Source: Tannerella sp. (GTDB lineage Bacteria; Bacteroidota; Bacteroidia; Bacteroidales; Tannerellaceae). Taken from it: a DNA stretch of 6,306 bases. The stretch spans positions 1-6,306 of the forward strand of contig JAISWC010000033.1 of assembly GCA_031271245.1 (NCBI GenBank), read 5' to 3'. This document shows, in pieces, positions 1 to 5,892 of this stretch. Numbering within the stretch: the first letter of the stretch is position 1; each line of letters starts with the position of its first letter. Below the pieces are notes generated by a model. The model was given only the letters and a program-made list of their open reading frames with translations, did no database searches and was not told the origin of the DNA. Position numbers and translations under genes: made by a program.

Positions 1-249
1 AAACAGCCGGCGACTGTCGACCGTGTAGTGATACAGGAAAATATCGCAAAGGGAGAACGCGTGCTGGAATATCGTGTCGAAGGAAAACAAAATGGCGAAT
101 GGATAAAACTGTCGTCCGGAACAAATATTGGACACAAACATATCGACAAGTTTCCTCCACAGTCTGTCAGCGAAATAAGATTAATCGTTACGGAATGTAA
201 AGCCAAACCGCAAATAAGGAATTTTGCAGTGTATGAACTTTATAAATAA
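1..249 (+). CDS. Probable alpha-L-fucosidase (GH29), C-terminal fragment
   Basis: This is the last 82 codons of a gene that begins upstream of the window; the frame is open from base 1 and stops at TAA 247-249. The fragment reads as a beta-sandwich: VDRVVIQENIAKGERVLEY, then GEWIKL, NIGHKHIDKF, SEIRLIVTE and PQIRNFAVYEL. This order (RVVIQE, a GxRV turn, NGEW, IGHK, K(I)RL, PQI..F) is what I recognise from the C-terminal discoidin-like domain of GH29 alpha-L-fucosidases, which release alpha-linked L-fucose from glycans and are usually exported in Bacteroidota. The catalytic N-terminal barrel is outside the window, so the enzyme class rests on the accessory domain alone; another glycosidase with the same domain is possible. 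The GTG at base 28 is an internal codon, not a start. Confidence 0.68.
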   Translation, partial: KQPATVDRVVIQENIAKGERVLEYRVEGKQNGEWIKLSSGTNIGHKHIDKFPPQSVSEIRLIVTECKAKPQIRNFAVYELYK

Positions 250-252
250 ATC

Positions 253-280
253 GGCTAAATCTTTTTTTTGAGGTGCTATT
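253..280 (+). repeat. Left terminal inverted repeat of the 253-457 element
   Basis: Reads GGCTAAATC, then eight T, then GAGGTGCTATT. It is the reverse complement of 431-457 apart from one extra T in the homopolymer. A match of this length is far beyond chance. Confidence 0.85.
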
Positions 281-318
281 GCCTTTTTCAATGTATTTAA
301 GGAGCATAAAAATTAGTA

Positions 319-393
319 ACTCATGTTACGCATCAGTCAATGTTACGTTGTCCTGAAAGGACGGCGTGATATTGACCGGTGTGTAACATGAGT
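319..393 (+). other. 36-pair hairpin inside the 253-457 element
   Basis: Positions 319-354 pair with 358-393 around a GAA loop at 355-357. Of 36 opposed positions, 29 are Watson-Crick, six are G-U (at 330, 333, 342, 344, 348 and 349) and one is an A-C mismatch (335/377). The outermost 11 bp (ACTCATGTTAC at 319-329 with 383-393) and the innermost GTCCT/AGGAC are perfect. There is no U-run straight after the stem, so it is not a textbook intrinsic terminator. It could be a structured RNA in the 3' untranslated region of the upstream gene, or the core of a foldback DNA element. I found no promoter of its own. Confidence 0.7.
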
Positions 394-430
394 GATTGAA
401 ATCGTTTTGTGTGTATACTTTGTGCGGTAT

Positions 431-457
431 AATAGCACCTCAAAAAAAGATTTAGCC
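431..457 (-). repeat. Right terminal inverted repeat of the 253-457 element
   Basis: On the plus strand reads AATAGCACCTC, seven A, GATTTAGCC; it is the reverse complement of 253-280 except for one base fewer in the homopolymer. Confidence 0.85.
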
Positions 458-471
458 CGGAGGGGCGGCGG

Positions 472-501
472 TTGGCAATCCGGATTTTTGTCGTATCTTT
501 G
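472..501 (+). promoter_or_regulatory. Bacteroidota-type promoter of the queC operon
   Basis: TTGG at 472-475 (-33 box) is followed after 18 bases by TATCTTTG at 494-501 (-7 box, consensus TAnnTTTG). Placing the last G of the -7 box at about -4 puts the transcription start near 504-506, giving a leader of only about 37 bases before the queC ATG. It lies 14 bases beyond the right inverted repeat of the 253-457 element, so the element does not interrupt it. Confidence 0.8.
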
Positions 502-504
502 CGC

Positions 505-541
505 CGTGTACTTGTAGAACCACGTTAAAAACAAGAAAAAA
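505..541 (+). promoter_or_regulatory. Candidate preQ1 class I-like riboswitch in the queC leader
   Basis: The leader can form an H-type pseudoknot. P1 is CGUG 505-508 with CACG 521-524; the 12-base loop is 509-520; within it CUUGU 511-515 pairs with ACAAG 531-535 of the A-rich tail to give P2; the linker 525-530 is UUAAAA. From what is known of class I preQ1 aptamers, several recognition features have counterparts: first loop base U (U509), last loop base C (C520, the base that would pair with preQ1), the G-C closing pair of P1 (G508-C521), a P2 G-C pair (G514-C532) and the A before that C (A531). P1 is one pair shorter than usual. The 3' strand of P2 ends six bases before the AUG, so folding would hide the translation start region. 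The downstream genes make preQ1. Structure is seen in the sequence; ligand and function are inferred. Confidence 0.5.
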
Positions 542-1210
542 ATGAAACATCCGGATGCTGCGCTTGTCTGCTTTTCCGGCGGACAGGACTCTACAACTTG
601 CCTGTTTTGGGCAAAAAAACAGTTTGCAAAGGTGGAAGCCCTTTGTTTTACCTACGGGCAGAAGCATGTGCTCGAAGCCGAAGTTGCGCGCAAGATTGCG
701 GACGGGGCGGGCGTGTATTTCCACCTGACGGACATCTCGTTGCTGGCCCGTCTGTCGTCCAATTCGCTCACCGATTCCTCCATCGAAATGGATATGGAAA
801 CGCCTGCCGGCGGCTATCCCAATACGTTTGTGCCGGGACGCAACCTGGTTTTTCTCGTCTTCGCCGCGATCCTGGCGCGGAGCAGGAATATCTTTCACCT
901 GGTTACGGGCGTCTCGGAAGCCGACTTCAGCGGCTATCCCGACTGCCGGGATACGTTTGTCCGTTCGCTGAACGTGACGCTGAACCTCGCCATGGACGAG
1001 CAGTTTATCATCCATACGCCCCTGATGAACCGCGACAAGGCCGAAGTGTGGCAGTTGGCCGACGAACTGGGCGTGTTTGAACAGGTACGCACGCAGACGC
1101 TGACCTGCTACAACGGCATTCCGGCGGATGGTTGCGGACGCTGTCCGGCCTGCAAACTGCGTCGCGAAGGCCTGGAAAAATATCTCCTCATACGGCAACC
1201 AAAATCTTGA
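542..1210 (+). CDS. queC: 7-cyano-7-deazaguanine (preQ0) synthase
   Basis: QueC converts 7-carboxy-7-deazaguanine plus ammonia to preQ0 using ATP, in the cytoplasmic queuosine pathway. The 222-residue product has the family's normal length. The ATP pyrophosphatase loop SGGQDS is at residues 12-17, FVPGRN at 96-101, and the C-terminal zinc site is complete with Cys189, Cys198, Cys201 and Cys204 (TCYNG, then CGRCPACKLR). The ATG at 542 is chosen because it gives the usual short N-terminus before the SGG loop and sits downstream of the promoter at 472-501 and an A-rich leader. queF starts two bases after its stop, so the two are surely co-transcribed. queD, queE and folE, also needed for preQ0 synthesis, are not in the window. 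Regulation may be through the pseudoknot at 505-541. Confidence 0.96.
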   Translation: MKHPDAALVCFSGGQDSTTCLFWAKKQFAKVEALCFTYGQKHVLEAEVARKIADGAGVYFHLTDISLLARLSSNSLTDSSIEMDMETPAGGYPNTFVPGRNLVFLVFAAILARSRNIFHLVTGVSEADFSGYPDCRDTFVRSLNVTLNLAMDEQFIIHTPLMNRDKAEVWQLADELGVFEQVRTQTLTCYNGIPADGCGRCPACKLRREGLEKYLLIRQPKS

Positions 1211-1212
1211 AT

Positions 1213-1698
1213 ATGGAAAAAAGGAAAGAAATGGAACGTTCGGAAGAAGCATTGACGGCGTTAGGCCGCAAGACGGAGTATCAGACAGCGTATGCTCCGC
1301 AGGTACTGGAAACATTTGCCAACCGGCATCCGGAGCATGATTACCGGGTGCGTTTTCACTGTCCCGAATTTACGAGCCTGTGCCCGATTACCGGACAGCC
1401 GGATTTCGCAACCCTGCAAATCGACTACATCCCCGACCTCCGGATGGTTGAAAGCAAAAGCCTGAAACTGTATCTGTTCGGTTTTCGCAATCACGGCGCT
1501 TTCCATGAAGACTGCGTCAACCTGATTATGAAAGACCTGATACGGGTGATGGATCCCAAATACATCGAAGTGACCGGTTTTTTCACGCCGCGCGGCGGCA
1601 TCAGCATCCATCCGTTTTGCAACTATGGACGCCCCGGTACCAGGTACGAATCCTGGGCCGAAGAGCGTCTGGCCCGTTATCCATTACGCCATGAGTAA
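1213..1698 (+). CDS. queF: NADPH-dependent preQ0 reductase (7-cyano-7-deazaguanine reductase)
   Basis: QueF reduces the nitrile of preQ0 to the amine of preQ1 with two NADPH, the step after QueC. The 161-residue product is the short, single-domain form. The catalytic cysteine is Cys57 in SLCPITGQPDF, with the partner Asp64 seven residues on; the NADPH motif ESKSLKLY is at 80-87; the conserved FRNHGAFHEDCVN is at 91-103 and HPFCNYGRPGT at 133-143. The ATG at 1213, two bases after queC, is used here. A second in-frame ATG at 1231 would give 155 residues, matches the N-terminus I expect in Bacteroides homologues, and has AAGGAAAG a few bases upstream, so it may be the true start. The 3' end overlaps the next gene by eight bases. 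Confidence 0.95.
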   Translation: MEKRKEMERSEEALTALGRKTEYQTAYAPQVLETFANRHPEHDYRVRFHCPEFTSLCPITGQPDFATLQIDYIPDLRMVESKSLKLYLFGFRNHGAFHEDCVNLIMKDLIRVMDPKYIEVTGFFTPRGGISIHPFCNYGRPGTRYESWAEERLARYPLRHE

Positions 1699-3361
1699 GT
1701 ACGGAGAAACGGCAAGACCCGACTTTCTTTTCGAAAGCAGCTGGGAGGTATGCAACAAGATCGGGGGCATCTACACGGTACTTTCCACCAAGGCGCGGAC
1801 GCTGCATCAACAGTACGGAGACCGTGTGATCTTCATCGGCCCCGACTCCGGACAGCCTGCTCCCGATTTCATCGCCGATCCGTCGCTTTTCTCCGAATGG
1901 ACAGCGTACGTCAGGGCGCACGAGACGCTGCGCCTCAAGACGGGACGCTGGAACGTCGCCGGGAAGCCGCCCGTCATACTGGTGGACTTCAAGCCCTTTT
2001 TTGCCGAACGGAACGCATTGTTTTTCGAGATGTGGGAAACGTTCGGCGTGGATTCTTCCGTGGCATACGGCGACTACGACGAATCGTGCATGTTCGCCTG
2101 TGCCGCGGCGCTGACCGTACAGAGTTTTTACCGCTTCCATCACCTGGAAGACAAACGGGTCGTAGTTCACTTTGACGAATGGATGCTGGGGATGGGGCTG
2201 CTGTATCTCCGGAAACACCTGCCCGCCGTAGCCACCGTTTTCACGACCCATGCCACGACCGTCGGACGTTCCATCGCCGGCAACGGCAAACCGCTCTACG
2301 GGTATATGAAGGGGTATGATGGCGACCGGATGGCACGGGAACTGCACGTCGAAGCCAAACATGCGCTGGAGAAACAGGCGGCGCACCGGGCCGACTGTTT
2401 CACGACCGTCAGCGACATTACAGCCCTGGAATGTGCCCGGCTGCTGGACAGGGCGCCGGACACGGTCACGCCGAACGGCTTCGAACCGGACTCTGTCCCC
2501 TCGGGCGAGGCCTATGACGCCAAACGCGGCAGGGCGCGACAGACTCTGCTCCGCGTGGCGGAAAAACTGCTGGGCGCGCCTGTCGATCCGGAGGCGTTCC
2601 TGGTTGCGACCGGCGGGCGCTATGAGTACCGCAACAAAGGCATCGACGTGTTTATCGACGCGATGAACCGTCTCCGCCTGTCTGGCGAGCTGCGGCGCGA
2701 GACGCTGGCTTTCCTCCTGGTGCCTGCCTGGGTGTATGCGCCCCGGGCCGACCTGAAAGCGGCGCTGGAGCAGGATTTTCCGCAGACGGTTCCGATGCAG
2801 ACGCCTTTCCTCACGCACTGGCTCCACCGGATGGCGGATGACCCCGTGATGAACTTTATTTTCCACGCCGGTTTTTCCAACCGCCCGTCCGACAGTCTGA
2901 AAATCATCTTTGTCCCCTGTTACATGGACGGCAACGACGGCATTTTCAACCTCTCCTACTACGACCTGCTGATCGGGATGGATGCTACCGTTTTCCCCTC
3001 CTACTACGAGCCGTGGGGGTACACGCCGCTGGAAAGCATCGCTTTCGGCGTCCCGACGGTGACGACCGACCTGGCCGGATTCGGCGCGTGGGCGAAAAAC
3101 GTCGTCGCCGGAGAGACGATGGATGATGGCGTGGCCATAGTCCGCCGCACGGACGACAATTATTTCGAGGTGGCGGAAACCGTTGCCGGCATACTGCTTG
3201 CTTTGAGCCGGAAGAAGGACGCCGAACGGAAAGCCGTCCGGCAAGCCTGTTTCGACCTGGCTGCCAAAGCCGGATGGAAACACTTCATCGCCCGCTACGA
3301 CACGGCGTATGAGCTAGCGCTTGCCAGGGCGGCGGAAAGGAATAAAACAACTTATGAATAA
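1691..3361 (+). CDS. Glycogen synthase, GT3 (eukaryote-type) family
   Basis: A 556-residue retaining glycosyltransferase that should extend alpha-1,4-glucan from a nucleotide glucose in the cytoplasm. The GT-B fold halves are visible: FESSWEVCNKIGGIYTVLST (15-34) carries the N-terminal glycine loop, THATTVGRSIAGNG is at 186-199, GGRYEYRNKG at 308-317, and PSYYEPWGYTPLE at 436-448 holds the E-x7-E pair (Glu440, Glu448). Arg310 and Lys316 match the arginine and lysine that bind the donor in yeast Gsy2. These motifs are of the animal/fungal GT3 type, not bacterial GlgA (GT5). It is shorter than yeast Gsy2 (about 705 residues). A basic helix, SRKKDAERKAVRQ at 506-518, lies where the eukaryotic enzymes have their glucose-6-phosphate arginine cluster. 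The ATG at 1691 overlaps queF by eight bases; an upstream ATG at 1625 would lie well inside queF and add a poor N-terminus. Confidence 0.9.
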   Translation: MSKYGETARPDFLFESSWEVCNKIGGIYTVLSTKARTLHQQYGDRVIFIGPDSGQPAPDFIADPSLFSEWTAYVRAHETLRLKTGRWNVAGKPPVILVDFKPFFAERNALFFEMWETFGVDSSVAYGDYDESCMFACAAALTVQSFYRFHHLEDKRVVVHFDEWMLGMGLLYLRKHLPAVATVFTTHATTVGRSIAGNGKPLYGYMKGYDGDRMARELHVEAKHALEKQAAHRADCFTTVSDITALECARLLDRAPDTVTPNGFEPDSVPSGEAYDAKRGRARQTLLRVAEKLLGAPVDPEAFLVATGGRYEYRNKGIDVFIDAMNRLRLSGELRRETLAFLLVPAWVYAPRADLKAALEQDFPQTVPMQTPFLTHWLHRMADDPVMNFIFHAGFSNRPSDSLKIIFVPCYMDGNDGIFNLSYYDLLIGMDATVFPSYYEPWGYTPLESIAFGVPTVTTDLAGFGAWAKNVVAGETMDDGVAIVRRTDDNYFEVAETVAGILLALSRKKDAERKAVRQACFDLAAKAGWKHFIARYDTAYELALARAAERNKTTYE

Positions 3362-3377
3362 AGAAAAATAATAATGT

Positions 3378-4478
3378 ATGGATTTTAAAGAATTGCTGAG
3401 ACCGGATGTCATCGGGAAAGACGAAGAAGTGATGGCGTCTCTCCGTCGCTCGCCGTATCCCGTCATACTGTATGGCGCGACGGAGGACGTGGGAGACCGG
3501 ATCGTAAAAAAACTGTCGGAAAACGGCCTGCACATTGCCAAAGTGGCGGTGGACGGGGACTGTCCCGCCGCTACCGGTACACCCGCCCTGTCGGGCATGG
3601 AGGTTTGCACGCCGGCGGAGGCGGACGGACACCTCGCGGCATACCACGTCATTATCGGTTTTGTCAAGGGCTATCGCCAGGTGGAGCATATCGCGCGGAA
3701 GTTCCGTAATGCCCGGTCGGTAGAATACCTTTCCGAACTGTTCGACATGGAAATCCTTACGCCGTCGTTTGTCATGAATCACCGGGAACCGCTGGAAGCC
3801 CTTTACGACAGCCTTTGCGACCCGCTGTCAAAAGATTCCTTCGTTGCTTACCTGCTGGCCAAAACCCGTCAGGACATGCAGTACATCCAGCCTTATTTCG
3901 ATAAGATACAGTATTTCCCGACCGGATTCTTTACCTTGACAGACCATGAATCGTATTTCGACTGCGGCGCTTTCACCGGCGACACCATCGCCGATTTCCT
4001 GAACGCGACCGGCGGCAAATACCGCCATATCTGGGCGGCCGAACCCGACCCGTCCAATTACCGGCAACTGGTGCGCTACATCACCGACCGGCAATTAACC
4101 GACATTGATATGATAAACAGGGGGATATACAGTTTTACCGGCCAGTTGCCTTTTCAGGCGGAAGGGAGTATGCTGTCGATGATTACGGAAGATGCGTCGC
4201 AGGTCGTCGACGTGGATACCGTCGACCATATCGCGGCCGGCCAGCCGGTGACTTACCTCAAAATGGATGTGGAGGGCGCCGAACTGATGGCGCTGCACGG
4301 CGCCGGGCAAACCATCCTTGCACATCGGCCACTGCTGGGCATCAGCATCTATCACAAGCAACGCGATTTGATTGACATCCCCGCTTTCATCAAGTCCCTG
4401 GCGCCGGAATACCGGTTTTATTTCAGGGTGCACAAGAAACTGGCCATAGACACTGTCTTATACGCCGTTCATATTTAA
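3378..4478 (+). CDS. FkbM-family SAM-dependent methyltransferase
   Basis: A 366-residue soluble protein with no signal peptide or membrane segment. The C-terminal half is an FkbM-type Rossmann methyltransferase: SAM loop YFDCGAFTGDT at 193-203, the acidic end of strand 2 at AAEPDPSNY (220-228), and the hallmark VTYLKMDVEGAELMALHGAG at 291-310. Residues 1-130 form a separate domain that starts with a nucleotide-binding-like strand-loop-helix, PVILYGATEDVGDRIVKKL (28-46), followed by a second strand IAKVAVD. FkbM enzymes methylate hydroxyls, often on sugars; the substrate here cannot be read from sequence. It starts 16 bases after the glycogen synthase gene and is last in the queC operon, so a glycan substrate is plausible but only inferred. 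The ATG at 3374 is out of frame and stops after four codons. Confidence 0.87.
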   Translation: MDFKELLRPDVIGKDEEVMASLRRSPYPVILYGATEDVGDRIVKKLSENGLHIAKVAVDGDCPAATGTPALSGMEVCTPAEADGHLAAYHVIIGFVKGYRQVEHIARKFRNARSVEYLSELFDMEILTPSFVMNHREPLEALYDSLCDPLSKDSFVAYLLAKTRQDMQYIQPYFDKIQYFPTGFFTLTDHESYFDCGAFTGDTIADFLNATGGKYRHIWAAEPDPSNYRQLVRYITDRQLTDIDMINRGIYSFTGQLPFQAEGSMLSMITEDASQVVDVDTVDHIAAGQPVTYLKMDVEGAELMALHGAGQTILAHRPLLGISIYHKQRDLIDIPAFIKSLAPEYRFYFRVHKKLAIDTVLYAVHI

Positions 4479-4513
4479 GCATTAGCCCGGTGACGACGTT
4501 CCGGGCTAATGCT
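4478..4513. terminator. Bidirectional terminator stem between convergent genes
   Basis: AGCATTAGCCCGG (4478-4490) and CCGGGCTAATGCT (4501-4513) form a perfect 13-bp stem with a 10-base loop. The first base of the stem is the last base of the FkbM gene's TAA. It lies between the plus-strand operon and the minus-strand hexokinase and would serve both. There is no long U-run; a small extra stem, GGCT 4520-4523 with AGCC 4527-4530, is followed by TTT on the plus strand and may help termination in that direction. Confidence 0.8.
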
Positions 4514-4534
4514 CGGTTCGGCTTTCAGCCTTTC

Positions 4535-5743
4535 CTATGACAGGGCAGCGATCGCAGAACCTGTCAGGTTGGCATTCTCCATCCTGTCGATGTCGACACG
4601 CACGTCTTTCAGGTCGAAACTGTCCAGCAAACTGCGGAGCGTGGCGTTTACAATATCCTTGTAATTAATCCCCTTGCGGTCTTCGCTCCAGAAAAGACTG
4701 CCCTCGGCTATCAGACGGATGTTCTTCACCGCAGGGTCATGCGAAATCAATACCAGCGTCAATCCGGCCAGAGAGGCTGCAACCAGCCTGGCGGAACGTT
4801 CGTATATCCAGCGGGCTATACGCACGTGGCGTTCCTTGTGAATATCGGGATACCCCATGATAGTCGTCAGTTTCCGTGCATCGAACTTCTCTTCAAACTC
4901 GTCGAAGGGAAACGACGCCTTGAGTATTTCGCCCAGATACATGCCCGAAACGGCCTTTTCGAAACGTTGCGCCCCCCTGTTGTCCGACAGGGCGTCGACA
5001 ATATGGTCGACATTCGTCAGATACGGCGGAACAAAGTTGCCGGATTCCAGATTGATCGGCAGAGATTTCCCGTCCGCCGCCTGCGCATCCAGTTTGGCTA
5101 TCCGGTCGGCCCGGACGAAGGTGGCCATGTTGGTACCCGTCCCCACGATCAAGCCGATATAAGCGTCGTAGTCGCTGCGCGTCAGGCCGGCAAAAAGGCT
5201 GGCCACCGTGTCGTTAATCACCTTGATGCTGGTAAAGGGCGGGGTGCTTTGCGCGTTCAGATAGTCCACCAGCGGTTTGCCGACCGGCTTACCCACCATC
5301 GAGGGGATATCCACGCCTTTCGTCCAGCGAAGCAGCCGGGCATCGCCATTCGGCATGGATTCGGCCGGATAGGAGAAGCAATAGCCGATGGATGTTTCTT
5401 CCTCCCGTTTGATCTCCTTGATTAGGTCGGCCTGTTCTTCAAACAACTGCTCCTCGGTGAACCCGGGTGTCTTCATGACGGAAAGATCTTTTTTGAAACC
5501 GTTTTCCGGGCGAATCGCTGTCTTGCCGTCAACAAAGTCGACGGAAGCCACCCGGTAGTTGGTTCCTCCCAAATCCAGCACAACTGCTTTTCCGTTCACG
5601 TTAGACGTCTTCGGATAAATGAATGTCGGAATACACTGGACCTCCTGATTTTCGAGTCTCAATCCGGCCTCCACTTTGTTCTGAAGAGATTCCGCGATCT
5701 CTTTCAACTGTTTAATACTCAGTTCAAAAATGTTATTGTTCAT
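4535..5743 (-). CDS. Hexokinase, eukaryote-type family
   Basis: Phosphorylates glucose or related hexoses at C6 with ATP in the cytoplasm. The 402-residue protein is about the length of one hexokinase unit and has the whole set of motifs: phosphate-1 loop VVLDLGGTNYRV (54-65), sugar loop YCFSYPAES (121-129), RWTKG (139-143), catalytic Asp178 in KVINDTVASL, phosphate-2 loop GTGTNMA (201-207), glucose-binding Glu233 in NLESGNF, adenosine motif LIAEGSLFW (344-352) and C-terminal GSAIAALS. These are the hexokinase family, not the ROK or bacterial Glk families. The ATG at 5743 is the first in frame and follows an A/T-rich leader of about 64 bases from the minus-strand promoter. It is transcribed alone and converges on the glycogen synthase operon. 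Confidence 0.94.
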   Translation of the reverse strand: MNNNIFELSIKQLKEIAESLQNKVEAGLRLENQEVQCIPTFIYPKTSNVNGKAVVLDLGGTNYRVASVDFVDGKTAIRPENGFKKDLSVMKTPGFTEEQLFEEQADLIKEIKREEETSIGYCFSYPAESMPNGDARLLRWTKGVDIPSMVGKPVGKPLVDYLNAQSTPPFTSIKVINDTVASLFAGLTRSDYDAYIGLIVGTGTNMATFVRADRIAKLDAQAADGKSLPINLESGNFVPPYLTNVDHIVDALSDNRGAQRFEKAVSGMYLGEILKASFPFDEFEEKFDARKLTTIMGYPDIHKERHVRIARWIYERSARLVAASLAGLTLVLISHDPAVKNIRLIAEGSLFWSEDRKGINYKDIVNATLRSLLDSFDLKDVRVDIDRMENANLTGSAIAALS

Positions 5744-5813
5744 CTTCTTTCAAATTATAATTATACAGATAACAGAATTAGAAATTTGCCGCAAAGGCGG
5801 TGTTTTCATGCTG

Positions 5814-5843
5814 CAAAGTTATAACAATATCTTTCTTTTGCAA
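5814..5843 (-). promoter_or_regulatory. Bacteroidota-type promoter of the hexokinase gene
   Basis: Read on the minus strand, TTGC (5843-5840) is followed after 18 bases by TAACTTTG (5821-5814), matching -33 and TAnnTTTG -7 boxes with the same spacing as the queC promoter. Transcription would start near 5808-5811, about 65 bases before the ATG. The repeat element at 5858-6115 starts 15 bases beyond the -33 box. Confidence 0.72.
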
Positions 5844-5857
5844 TATTATTTTTTCTG

Positions 5858-5883
5858 GAGGGTACATTTCAAATTGTACCCTC
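5858..5883. repeat. Local 9-bp hairpin at the left end of the element
   Basis: GAGGGTACA (5858-5866) and TGTACCCTC (5875-5883) are perfect reverse complements separated by eight bases. The hairpin uses part of the left 17-bp inverted repeat, so it and the long-range 17-bp pairing cannot form together. Confidence 0.75.
5861..5877 (+). repeat. Left 17-bp inverted repeat
   Basis: GGTACATTTCAAATTGT; exact reverse complement of 6099-6115. Confidence 0.88.
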
Positions 5884-5892
5884 AGAAACTTC

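Larger units (their letters stand above)
253..457. mobile_element. Foldback / MITE-like non-coding element with terminal inverted repeats
   Basis: A 205-bp non-coding segment is bounded by near-perfect inverted repeats of 28 and 27 bp and has a long hairpin at its centre (319-393). The stretches between the arms and the central hairpin (281-318 and 394-430) show only weak residual complementarity. It carries no believable gene. It begins three bases after the stop codon of the upstream gene and ends 14 bases before the -33 box of the queC promoter. No clear target-site duplication flanks it. The size and repeat structure fit a miniature inverted-repeat element; a conserved structured RNA or extended 3' untranslated region of the upstream gene is the main alternative. 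Confidence 0.5.

Noticed and set aside
414..436. TATACTTTG and TATAATAG as promoter boxes inside the 253-457 element.
   Set aside because: The first has three rather than two bases between TA and TTTG, no -33 partner is seen, and sigma70-type TATAAT boxes are not the norm in Bacteroidota.
253..457. Integron attC site.
   Set aside because: The hairpin lacks the paired RYYYAAC/GTTRRRY core sites with extrahelical bases, and no integrase or cassette layout is visible.
452..1315. 287-codon minus-strand frame opposite queC.
   Set aside because: It is antisense to the conserved QueC sequence, spans the queC promoter, and shows no family motif.
1625..1690. Upstream ATG for the glycogen synthase.
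   Set aside because: It would extend the overlap with queF to 74 bases and add residues unlike the family's N-terminus; the ATG at 1691 lies just ahead of the conserved FESSWEV segment.
1601..3283. 560-codon open frame on the minus strand.
   Set aside because: It lies wholly opposite the glycogen synthase, whose motifs are unmistakable; the minus-strand translation is rich in Arg, His and Val and has no recognisable domain. It is a shadow of GC-rich codon use.
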